Source of the DNA: Diadema setosum | Lineage: Eukaryota > Echinodermata > Echinoidea > Diadematoida > Diadematidae | Assembly (NCBI GenBank): GCA_033980235.1 | Contig: CM067067.1 | Coordinates: 22,651,403 to 22,715,402, forward strand | Length of the DNA: 64,000 bases | Direction of reading: 5' to 3' | Shown here: in pieces, positions 55,140 through 64,000 of the stretch | Position numbering within the stretch: the first letter of the stretch is position 1 | How the letters are laid out: the number at the start of each line of letters is the position of its first letter | Made by a program: the position numbers and the translations under genes | The notes under the pieces: generated by a model | What the model was told of the DNA's origin: nothing | What the model saw: the letters and a program-made list of their open reading frames with translations, nothing else | Database searches by the model: none

Positions 55140-58105
55140 GCGACCTGGTCAAATCATTTGGGAATAAGGTCATCCCCTTTTGCTCTCAGTATAATAAAGA
55201 CGGCAGTAAAAGTAAGGATAATATTTCAAGTAATACTATGTGTTGAGGGCAAACACAAAGGTCTGCTTGTGAGCAGGTGGAACACTTTTTTTGTTTTGTC
55301 CAGGACCTGATACTTGTCATTAATGACGTAATACTGATATAAGAAAGAAAAAATCATTTTGATTTTTATCATTATTTTCATAATTAACCTAGATTCTTTT
55401 CCTTTCCCGAAGCTATAGAGAAGACGACAGGTAAATTCGTATAGGTCATTGAGTATAGTATACAGCAGAATCGTTTGTGCTGGGTGCCCTTGTTTTCATC
55501 ACCTAAGCTGAATTTGTTAGCTTGCATCAGTTGGTCATCATGACGAACAACATTTCTTTTTTTTTTGAATATTTTAAGCTTTAATTACGTTTTGATGACA
55601 ATCCCATCAGTGTGCATGTGAATACACCTCTTATACTATTGTGAAGATGTCGCAAATATCCTTGTGTTTATACACGCATTCATGCATTTTCGGTGTTGAG
55701 CGTCGCTTGTACCATCAGGGATGTCATCGAACTATTATGTTGTGCCAACGATAAAAACGAACAAACACACAAACAAACAAACAAACCCACATGTGTGGCA
55801 TGTGATTCGGTATTAGTATGCAAGTCTCATTCCATCTGACTGACAAAACAGCTGCATCTCCGCTGAAAGTTACATATTGGTATGCACAAGCCACACCCGT
55901 CATTGTTTGATTGTATCAAAGGGATTACAGAAATTCAAGAACAAACAAACAAACAAACAAACAAAAGAATAGGCATTGGATCACACAAAGAACTCGCACA
56001 ATCTGCAAGAAAAACAAGGAGGAATTTTAGAAATCGATAATTAAGTTCAGAACTTAATTACATTTGAGAGCAAGTACAACAGAAACGAGCTAAAAGGCAC
56101 ATTTCTTGTTTTTCACCCAAAGGTGGTTTGACGGGCTGTACACCCCGATAGTGCTCGCATTCAAATAGCCTTTGTATTCTAAAGGGCCACGAAAGATATA
56201 AAATAAGCCTTCATTACTTCTAATTCATGTACATCGAAAACACCGCTAAAAAGAAATCGTTTTTGTGGCAAAAGGACGAAACTGATCAACTATTCTCGAA
56301 ACCGCTACCCCCTCCGTCCGAAGAAAACGTCCCATGATATGCGAACATACTCATCATGATGACACACCGATTCTTGTATAGTTTTCAATTGTATCAAGTG
56401 AAAATGGACCAAGAGCTCATGGATGTTCTTTTCAAATAAAATAGAAAAATAAAATCAGCTGGTTTTTAATGCGTAAAATGAAAAAAATAAGTTGCAATAT
56501 GCGGGGGAGATAAACTTTCTGACATGTCTGATTAGTCTCCTGTCCAGTCAGACCGCTACGCCAGAGATTTAACAAGGCGCTCGGGAACATTTTCGGAAAC
56601 GTTCAGAGCATTGCAGAGTGTGCAGGTGCAGCGAGAAATTTGGCGAGATTTTTTGGAGAGTCGACGACTCCTCCCCCATCAAAACAACAAAAACTGTAAA
56701 ACTTGCTTGGACGTTCTGTCTGTATGATGTCAACACAAGACGGTGCTTTACTCGATTTCGGGGGGGGGGGGGGGTACAACCCAACATCCTCTCATTTCGT
56801 CAAATCTGACAAATATGACATTGCAACGGCGTCTTGAGTAATACAAAGTGCGGAATTCCGAGAATTAACTCATTTCTTTTCTCATACGCAAAATTATGTT
56901 CCTCTTTAGTTAGCTTATTTGTCGTGACACATTTTTTTTTTCTTCTTTACTGCAATCAGGTGCGACAGTTGGCTGCCTGCTACGCGACCTCTCCATGGAT
57001 CGTAGGAGATCGCTTCCGCTTCCCTCGAGCCAGATCGCCATAGATTTGGCACAAGCCTGCCAATGGTCAAAAGAAATTTGTTCGCTATTTCCTTTTTTTT
57101 TTTCTAAGCAGGAAAAGGGAGGCAAAATATTTTCAGTCCATCTCCTCGAAGGCAAATCATTTCTATATTCGCATCAGCTCCCCCCCCCCCCTTCTCTTCC
57201 TAATGCTCATGGTTTATATATAATATTCTTATGCTTCAGGTTTACATAAGACGTATATCTCGGAAGCTAATGTGTCTGAATGGAAGTGATTTCACGCCTA
57301 CTGGATTTTGGGATTACCGGAGGGTTTCTACGCAACCGTTTAACAATATTTACCTCACAAAGACCCGACTGCGTCAGGATATTCGCTTTGACGCGTTGGA
57401 TTATTTCCTTTTATGCAATGGGAGCCGGTTTCATATATCTATCCAGAGTATAGATATGAATGTCAAGGTAGCAACGCAAAGCAACACAAATTCGTGTGGT
57501 TTCTGAGTTGATTATTCAGAAAACACTGAGGATTTGTGGACGAGGCATTTATTTATTTTTTTTTTAAATTGAAATCACAATCTTTCTGAATATGTGCGTA
57601 CCGGTGTGATTGAGTGTAATAATCATATGCATATATACGTTAACTTATATGTAGCATAATTATAATACATTAAAAACAAAAAACATATGCAAAATAAATT
57701 TCCTTGGGGAACACTTACGGCTGTGCAGAGGGAAAGATTTATAAGGTTTGCCATGCCAGAAAACAGACGTGTTGATATAACATATTTGTTTTTCCATAAC
57801 CTAGGCCATCTATTCGCTTTTATGTTTTTTGAATGACCAATTGTTCTTATATGTAGAGAGAGAATATGAGAGAGATAAAGTTATATGAACACACAATCAA
57901 TGAACAGAGAAAAAAAAGGCAACGATATCACTTGCACAGAGAAAGGGACAGTTAGCTAAATAAAGATAGAGGGGGGCGAGGGAGAGGGAGGTAGGGGGGG
58001 GGGGGAGACGGAGGGATGGGAGAGTGAAAAAGATTTTTGTTTTTAATTTTGAGTACTGTAGCTTCGAAAACTTGCAATCTGATTGACACCGAAGACTCTG
58101 TGGCT
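55140..58105. other. Intergenic, no gene supported
   Basis: AACAAACAAACA-type simple repeats lie at about 55760-55785 and 55942-55965. Poly-G is at 56760-56774, poly-C at 57181-57190 and a G-rich tract at 57970-58005. Short open frames near 56830-57510 on both strands carry no recognised motif. Confidence 0.45.
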
Positions 58106-58407
58106 CGAATTCACGAAGGTGGTACAAATGAGACCATGGTTTAAACCATGGAGCACCAAGTGTCGCATGGAATATTTCGTTACGAAATCAGCCATTTCGT
58201 CGATGAAATGATTATTTTGCAACGAAATGAACATTTCGTTCACGAAATGATAATTTCGTTAAGGAAACGGTCATTTTGTCGAGGAAATTGCCAATTTAGT
58301 AACGAAATATTCCGTGCGACACTTGGCGTTCCATGGTTTTTGCCCATGGTTTAAACAGTAGTTTTTTTTTTTTTTTTTTTTTTTTTTGTACCACCTTCGT
58401 GAATTCG
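58106..58407. mobile_element. ATTTCGT-palindrome element inside a second inverted repeat
   Basis: The outer inverted repeat is CGAATTCACGAAGGTGGTAC / GTACCACCTTCGTGAATTCG. Within it lie CATGGTTTAAACCATGGAGC and GCCAAGTGTCGCATGGAATATTTCG-like ends. The centre is a run of about seven units of 19-20 bp such as AACATTTCGTTCACGAAATG. The right side mirrors with TTCCGTGCGACACTTGGCGT. A poly-T tract at 58361-58387 sits before the right outer repeat. Confidence 0.8.
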
Positions 58408-58563
58408 GGCCCAAGTGACATGACGGATTTTACACACTCACTATATAAAAAAAAGATGTATACCGGTATATATGTAGTTATTCTTTTTAACGTTGTAAAT
58501 AATAGTCACGTTACATTTATAGTATAAAGATATAAAAGGATAACTAGATTTGTTTATTGTCTT

Positions 58564-58758
58564 TCATATGGGATCAGTGGCCATGCACTCGCATCCGCCC
58601 GAGGCGTAGCGAGCCAGGGAGAGGGCGCACAGGATTAAACAGACAAAGACATAGCAACCGGTCCCAAACTTCAGCCAGCCGTGCATTTTTTCCCGCAGAC
58701 TCTTTTTCTTTTTCGTCTCTCCGTCCTCTTCTTCGCCGGGAGAGAGCACCCGCGATTC
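58564..58758 (-). CDS. Small membrane protein gene, exon 3 (membrane helix and stop)
   Basis: The acceptor is AAATTTGCAG. 64 codons are followed by TGA at 58566-58564. The exon carries the charged stretch, the membrane segment and the CEC tail. A polyadenylation signal AATAAA (minus strand, 58558-58553) follows almost at once. Confidence 0.65.
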   Translation of the reverse strand, partial: ESRVLSPGEEEDGETKKKKSLREKMHGWLKFGTGCYVFVCLILCALSLARYASGGCECMATDPI

Positions 58759-61717
58759 CTGCAAATTTTGAAACCGAAATAGAATGGACATAACAAAAAG
58801 AAAATATATATAACTATAAGTTTATCTTCACTCATTAGACCTAAAGAGCCCAAAGGTATATATCACAACACACGTACCCCTATATACCGCCACTCCTCCG
58901 TTGTTTCTGTTAAAAACAAAACAACAACCTTCGTGAACAACTTATATTTATGCTTGTACATGAATGTGCATGTGCAATGATGATACAGAAACCAATAAAT
59001 CAAATCAAACAACAACAACAACAACAAATTCTGAAAAAATAGTATTGACAAATAAAATATTGGTTAAAAAAATGATGTTGATAACAATAACGGTAACTAT
59101 TCTAATTATGGTAATGAAGGCAACCAGACTGACAATAGCATACAAGTATGCCTATTGCATTAAAAGTGATGTATGAAGCTCTGAAAACATGGCTGGGCTG
59201 TCTCTTTTTCTCAAATATCTATTATTTGAGTGATTTCCGACGAGTAAAACTAAAACTTTTTAAAGGACGAGGGACATGATCTTTGAAAGAAATGATGGTG
59301 CATAGCACATTATCACGATCTAGCAGATATCTACATTAAAATCAAATATAAGTAAATGAATAAATGATGAGTTAATATCCGTTTTTTAGACGTACTTATA
59401 CAGGTATATGAGGACTGATAAAATTTAATGAACAAAACGTACAAACATTCAAATAAAAATCAGTGGCTATGTGGAACAGAATATGGATATTTGTATTAAA
59501 TCAGATATATGTAAATGAATAAATGATGAGGTAATATCCGTTGTTTAGACGTACTTATATAAATATGAGGACTGATTAATGAATAATACGTAAAAGCATT
59601 CAAATGAAAATTAGTGGCTATGTGGAACAAACTATGGGTTCTAGGTCTTGTGGTCCTCAGTTCGAGCTCCTTGGTAGAAGCAACAAGACTGGTGCCCTCG
59701 AGCAAGGCCCTTGTCGTCACTTGAATATGTTGAACACTGAATGCTTTTGATCTCGTGCTTGCGTTCTTCAAAATATTTGATCTCTATATTGTTTACGTCA
59801 ATTGAACCTCAGCTAAAAAACCTCAAGCCCTAATATGTAGGAATGATTGCATAAAAAGATAAACACACAAATAAACCAATTAACTAGTAAATGAATTCTT
59901 CAGTACACTGTCAATTACACATAAAGCAATTAATTAATAAATTCATTCTTCAGTATATACATTGACAATTACACATTAGCAATAAAACGAATAAGTAAAT
60001 AAAGAATCTCTGCCTTTTTCAATACCTCAAATTCCTCCTGTGCCTCCACCACGATGACCTCTTCTCTTCCTCCTCCTCCACGCCTGCCACGTTTAACCTC
60101 AGCTACATGATGTCCTACTAAACGACTGGTAATGTGCCCTACTGGATGTCTGTCACCATGGTAACCAACCACGCCCGAACAGTTTCTCACGTGAGCATCC
60201 ACCCGTGAGCCTTCAATCAGCGATGCTCCTTTCACTGTCACAAGTAGATGAAAACAGTATAAAGCTCATGAACATGTATTAGGTCCTACTCTTGTGACAT
60301 TTTAAAGAAGTTTTCGAATGTTTTAATTGTTGGCAGGCTTATTCTCACTTCGCATTATTTGATAATCGTCAACGTTTCACAGACAACTCAAGCTCAAACA
60401 CCTGGTTGGATGTAGAAGCTGACAAGTAAGAGTAAGACGCAAAAATGAATACGCAAGTATTATAGTCAATAGTCTATGATACACAGTCAAATGTTTACAA
60501 GTGCGTGTGTACTTTTTATTGTCATGGCATAACTGGCACTCAAACCATTCAATAACAAAGTGTGTCTGTGGATGTATGATGAGGCAATGGAACGTTTGTA
60601 AGAAGCGTGATAACAGAAAACAGAACTCACCTTGCAAACTTGCCCATGTGCGCTCTGTTTTTCCCACTTTATTTTTGATTTGCGATGGACGGCGTAAAAT
60701 AGAGCCGGGGGGGGGGGGGGTGGTAAAAGTCAGCTCTGATTGTAATGTTTTCATCGAAAACCTTTTACTCGAACGTTTAAATAATCTGTGCGGGGGCATC
60801 GAAAGGACTGATCGGAGGAACGGCGACAAAATTGTCAACAATTCTGGCTGCCAAACCTATAAAACTTATGCTTATACGGAACAGAAGGGGGAAAAGCAGA
60901 AGAATATAATCCTAGTTAATAGGTCCTTCCCCTTTGCCTTCTGTCTGGAAAAGCATTCTCAACTGGAAGTCTAGTTTCCAGCGCAACCATAATCTCGAAG
61001 TCTACGGATATGTTGTAATCGCATCGACTGTTTCAAGGTCGAGGGGCAACCCGCTCTTAGGAACCATTTATCTCCTGTGCACTGACAACAACCTGTTTTA
61101 TTCCTGTCGCCTTGACCACTTTTATCCAGCTCTTCGCTTATTGCACTGTTACAAGCACCGCACTTTTGGATTTCATTTCTGTTTTTTTTTTGTTTTTTTA
61201 AAGCCGTTTTCTTTTCTTTTTTTGAGTTGTTTCTCGTTTTAAAGCTCAGTCCGTACCCAAATCGTGTTATCACATTATCACACTAATATTTCACACATTT
61301 CTTATGCATACGTGTACATTTCCGCAAGCATACGGGGTCTATATTTTCCCTTTTACTCGACCTTTTCCTTCGATATCGTCAAGAGACGTCGTTTTACAAG
61401 CATATAGACACTCCTCATCTTCTCCTCAATCCCGCTCTCGAATTCTTTAATGAATATGTCGATTATCCCATCATTGTCTTAATCGGTTCCGTAGATATTA
61501 CCCAGGCTCATGGTATCATTATGACCAAACAAACAAACAAACAAACAAAAAATACCCCAGAAACAAAAAAGCGCTCCAAAATACATGCTGGACTTCCAAC
61601 ATTCGTAAACAAAGAAACAAACATAAAACACAAAGCAGTTAGAAATGTCTCACCTGTATGTACACTCGCAGACAGAAGCCCACAAACTTGAACAATGAAT
61701 AGAATAAATGCCTTCAT
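58564..61717 (-). CDS. Predicted small membrane protein, 155 residues, three exons
   Basis: I do not recognise this family. The exons 61654-61717, 60026-60234 and 58564-58758 join with GT-AG borders and matching phases (1, then 0). The product has a signal-peptide-like start (MKAFILFIVQVCGLLSAS, residues 1-18), one NCS glycosylation sequon at 39-41, a His/Gly-rich middle, a basic KRGRRGGGGR run at 69-78, an acidic EEFEESRV junction, and a charged EEEDGETKKKKSLREK at 100-115. One hydrophobic helix follows at 122-140 (FGTGCYVFVCLILCALSLA) and then a 15-residue tail with CEC at 147-149. AATAAA lies six bases past the stop. Basic residues directly before the helix conflict with simple type I topology, so a two-helix hairpin is also possible. 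Transcript support is needed to be certain. Confidence 0.6.
59345..59640 (+). repeat. Two tandem units of about 160 bp
   Basis: AAATGAATAAATGATGAG, then TAATATCCGTTTTTTAGACG, GTACTTATA, ATGAGGACTGAT and AGTGGCTATGTGGAACA occur once from about 59352 and again from about 59513. Confidence 0.8.
59636..59760 (+). mobile_element. SINE-like fragment
   Basis: GTTCGAGCTCC resembles a tRNA B box. GTGCCCTCGAGCAAGGCCCT follows, a phrase typical of tRNA-SINE bodies in many animals. The A box is not clear, so only a fragment is claimed. Confidence 0.4.
60026..60234 (-). CDS. Small membrane protein gene, exon 2
   Basis: The acceptor is CTTGTGACAG and the donor is GAG/GTATTG. The 209 bp plus the carried base give exactly 70 codons without a stop: VKGASLIEGSRVDAHVRNCS to EEVIVVEAQEEFE. 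Base composition is markedly more GC-rich than the flanks, which supports coding function. Confidence 0.65.
60631..60841 (-). CDS. Possible alternative first exon of the small gene
   Basis: An open minus-strand frame ends at CAAG/GTGAGTTC (donor at 60630), a near-perfect donor. It is in phase 1, exactly the phase needed to splice into exon 2 at 60234. It reads KRFSMKTLQSELTF and on to VGKTERTWASLQ. With this exon the protein would start without the signal peptide. No upstream acceptor is clear, so it may instead be a chance open frame. Confidence 0.3.
60842..61653 (-). other. Intron 1 of the small gene, upstream part
   Basis: Holds T-rich and AAACA-type simple sequence (61525-61550). Open frames on both strands overlap in mirror image and have no motif. 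Confidence 0.4.
61654..61717 (-). CDS. Small membrane protein gene, exon 1 (signal peptide)
   Basis: The ATG at 61717 is followed by 21 codons and one base. The donor is ACAG/GTGAGA, close to consensus. The hydrophobic core AFILFIVQVCGLL followed by SAS looks like a cleavable signal sequence. The upstream TTG codon in frame is not needed as a start. Confidence 0.6.
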
Positions 61718-61799
61718 CAAATCGGGTTGAAAAAGTAAAACAGAAGAAAGAGTAAATGACCAAACGACACTTGTGAGTCAAGATGAGAAAGCGTTCCAG

Positions 61800-62630
61800 A
61801 GGACAGCAAGATGGAACCAACTGATATCTTGCCTACTTGCGCGGAGAACATGCGCAAAATGTGACATGCGCGCTTTTAATTTGAGCGCGTAAATATTGAA
61901 GGCGCACACGTCCTGACCACCAAGTGGTATCTTCGGGGAAACCCCTATTCGCTATATCAAGGCCGAATCGAACTCAGAATACAAAACACACTGTGTAATA
62001 CATGCACCAAATTATGATGAACCTGACAATTCCATGAAGTTGTCATGCAAGTGTGAGATACTTCAAAATATAGTGTTACTAATGATAAACATCCTTGTTT
62101 ATTCATTCATTCTTTACATATTCATTCATATTCATTCACTTCCATTACTTTGGTCAGTGTCTGCATTTTATTCTCCATTAGCCATGGCGTAGAGGATCCT
62201 TACGTACGCATCTCAAAGCATTGTCTATCGATTTTGCGTCCGGAAATTGACTCCGAATCAACAAATTGGTTTTGAAGAAAAAAAAAAGCCAAGGCTACCT
62301 CCTGTCAAAAGTTTACAAAATGTACTTGATCCATTTCCAGAAATCAAGGCAACTTATAAGGCCAATCAAAAGTACATTTTGCCACGTTTTACGGCAGGAG
62401 ACTACTAGAAGACACAAATAGTATCTTAGAGTTTTCTCCAATTCTCTCTCTATTATAATCTTATACTTATTTTGTGTGTGATCAGGACTGTACGAACTTA
62501 TTAAAAATGGCATTATGATTGGTGCAAAAGATTGGATTTATGTGTTTATAATCATTTATTGACTCATTTGCAAACATCTTCAGTTCATTATCACAGCAAC
62601 TCTCTCTTCAATTCTCAGTAAGGACACTGA
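61800..62630. other. Upstream DNA of the small gene
   Basis: It contains CGCGCTTTTAATTTGAGCGCG at about 61869, a palindrome lying about 150 bp above the predicted start codon, and short (CATTCATT)n-like text at 62100. No TATA box was recognised. Confidence 0.4.
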
Positions 62631-62639
62631 GCAGCAACA

Positions 62640-62848
62640 ACTGCTTATACAACAGCAGCAGCAACAACAACAACAACAACTACTACTACTATTACTACTA
62701 CTTCTACTTCTACTACTACTTCTACTACTACAACAACTACTGCTACTACTATTACTATTACTACGACTACTACTACTACTACTCTACTATTACTATTACT
62801 ACTACTACTACTATTACTTCTACTACTACTACTACTACTACTACTACG

Positions 62849-62879
<31 letters not shown>

Positions 62880-62895
62880 TACTACTACCACTCTA
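62640..62895 (+). repeat. (CAA)n-(CTA)n trinucleotide array
   Basis: CAG/CAA triplets at 62650-62680 pass into about 210 bp of CTA with CTT and ATT variants. It is the longest triplet repeat in the window. Confidence 0.97.
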
Positions 62896-63656
62896 TACTA
62901 CTACATTTACTGCTATATATACTTCTAATGACATGTCTATTTTGTCACCACTAGTGCTGCACGCTGTTGTCATCCCTTATGACTATTACACCGACTAAAA
63001 TGCCGTTTCTGCTTTTGATTTTATCTTCACCACTTATACCTACAATGGATACAACTTTTTTTTTTCAGTTGTAACGTCACCATAATTATTATATGACAAG
63101 ACCTGAAAGTCGCAAGATGCAAAATTTCTTTTCATAATGGAATGCTATACAATCAAAAGTGGTGAAATTACTCCTACGTTTATAACATGAGCATGAGAGG
63201 GACGAATTCATAATCATAATATTGTATTTGACTAAACACACATATTCAAAGGCCTGTCAGAAAATGGTGGTTTAGTAAAAAAACAACAACAACAAACAAA
63301 CAAAAGCCCGACTTGTAATATGATCACTGATATGATGTTGCATGTGGTAGTCAGACTAGTTTCATCCTACATCATCTCCAGTTGACAAGTCTTTGGTGAA
63401 CTCATTTCTGTATATACCGCCGTGTATCTTCATTATTGACTATAATTTCATACCGACGATCATACTCCACGACGAGGTTTAACGGTCGTAACCATTCATC
63501 CTGGAACAATTGTACGTATTAAGCTCTGATTTAACATTAAAGAACAACAGCAGCAGCAAAAGACCTTAGAATAAAAGAGACCTCAAAATGGGGGAAAAAA
63601 AAAAACCTCATAAGCTCACAGGATTTATGAAGATAACAAAAGAGAATTTGAAAGAT

Positions 63657-63691
<35 letters not shown>

Positions 63692-64000
63692 GAGGAAGAG
63701 AGAGAATAACATGTTGATATCACTTATAATGCTCGTCTGATCAAGAGTCGATTTCAAGTGCACCGACTTGTTATAAAGAAGAGACAAATAGTGAAAGTCA
63801 TTATACTAATGTTTTAGGAATAGGTATCAATGTCCGTCCCTGCTAAAACGTATTTCAAACTCATTTATGTTTTTAGATTTATGTTGCTGACATCGCGTAT
63901 CATTCATGCACAAAAAGGTCCTGAGTTGGCATGAAATCTCATGTGCCAGAATCCTACTTCCTGATCGCGCATAATTTATAGCTACATCCGGTTTCTAGAT
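62896..64000. other. Right edge, no gene seen
   Basis: Holds a (GA)n array at 63656-63690 and AACAACAACAAACAAAC text at 63282. The rest shows no supported feature. Confidence 0.45.

Larger units (their letters stand above)
58759..60025 (-). other. Intron 2 of the small gene
   Basis: It holds two related AT-rich stretches in which TAAATGAATAAATGATGAG and TAATATCCGTTxTTTAGACG recur at about 59352 and 59513. These form a direct repeat of about 130 bp. The SINE-like fragment described separately follows. Confidence 0.5.

Noticed and set aside
60377..60974. Two long overlapping frames of about 155 codons on opposite strands
   Set aside because: They mirror each other in one intron and show no domain. 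Only the minus-strand donor at 60630 was kept, as a possible alternative exon.
1..64000. CRISPR array, operon or bacterial gene cluster
   Set aside because: Introns, LINEs, a SINE and microsatellites show a eukaryotic nuclear genome; the short regular repeats seen are microsatellites or transposon arms without unique spacers.

Overview
This is a 64 kb piece of an AT-rich animal nuclear genome. It has spliced genes with GT-AG introns, many microsatellites, LINE retrotransposons, a tRNA-derived SINE and a dense population of inverted-repeat DNA elements. Protein similarity, TTAA-flanked hairpin elements and the AAAC/AAACA-type simple repeats suggest a marine invertebrate deuterostome, probably an echinoderm. 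That placement is an inference, not a measurement. Nothing looks bacterial, viral or CRISPR-like.

Region 1 (positions 657-28973, minus strand) is the 5' three quarters of the gene for glutamate-cysteine ligase catalytic subunit (GCLC). Thirteen coding exons were placed by hand. All splice boundaries are GT-AG and every phase joins, giving 484 uninterrupted codons against 637 in the human protein. The remaining roughly 150 codons lie beyond position 1. Introns 1-4 are large and full of transposons. Intron 4 (12.8 kb) holds a decayed I-type LINE with CCHC gag, APE endonuclease, reverse transcriptase and RNase H (about 15.0-20.3 kb), a foldback element, and several miniature inverted-repeat elements (MITEs). 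The 72-bp exon 4 survives in about 175 bp between two transposons.

Region 2 (29-58 kb) has no gene I can defend. It is a mosaic of nested repeats: a GC-rich MITE, TTAA-flanked hairpins, an element made of ATTTCGT/ACGAAAT palindromes interrupted by a LINE, an interleaved cluster of inverted repeats at 33 kb, a second small foldback element, LINE 3' ends, a tRNA-SINE, a 4.75 kb element with long inverted arms, a nested pair of palindromic elements at 49-51 kb, and a degenerate tandem block at 51.7-53.8 kb.

Region 3 (58.5-61.7 kb, minus strand) is a predicted three-exon gene for a 155-residue protein with an N-terminal signal peptide, a basic/glycine-rich middle, and one C-terminal membrane segment followed by a short Cys-containing tail. 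I do not recognise the family. A second phase-compatible splice donor suggests an alternative first exon. From 61.8 kb to the end I see only simple repeats, chiefly a long CTA-type array.

The two genes lie on the same strand about 30 kb apart and show no evident functional link. The main interest of the window is its set of transposon architectures and the unrecognised small gene.
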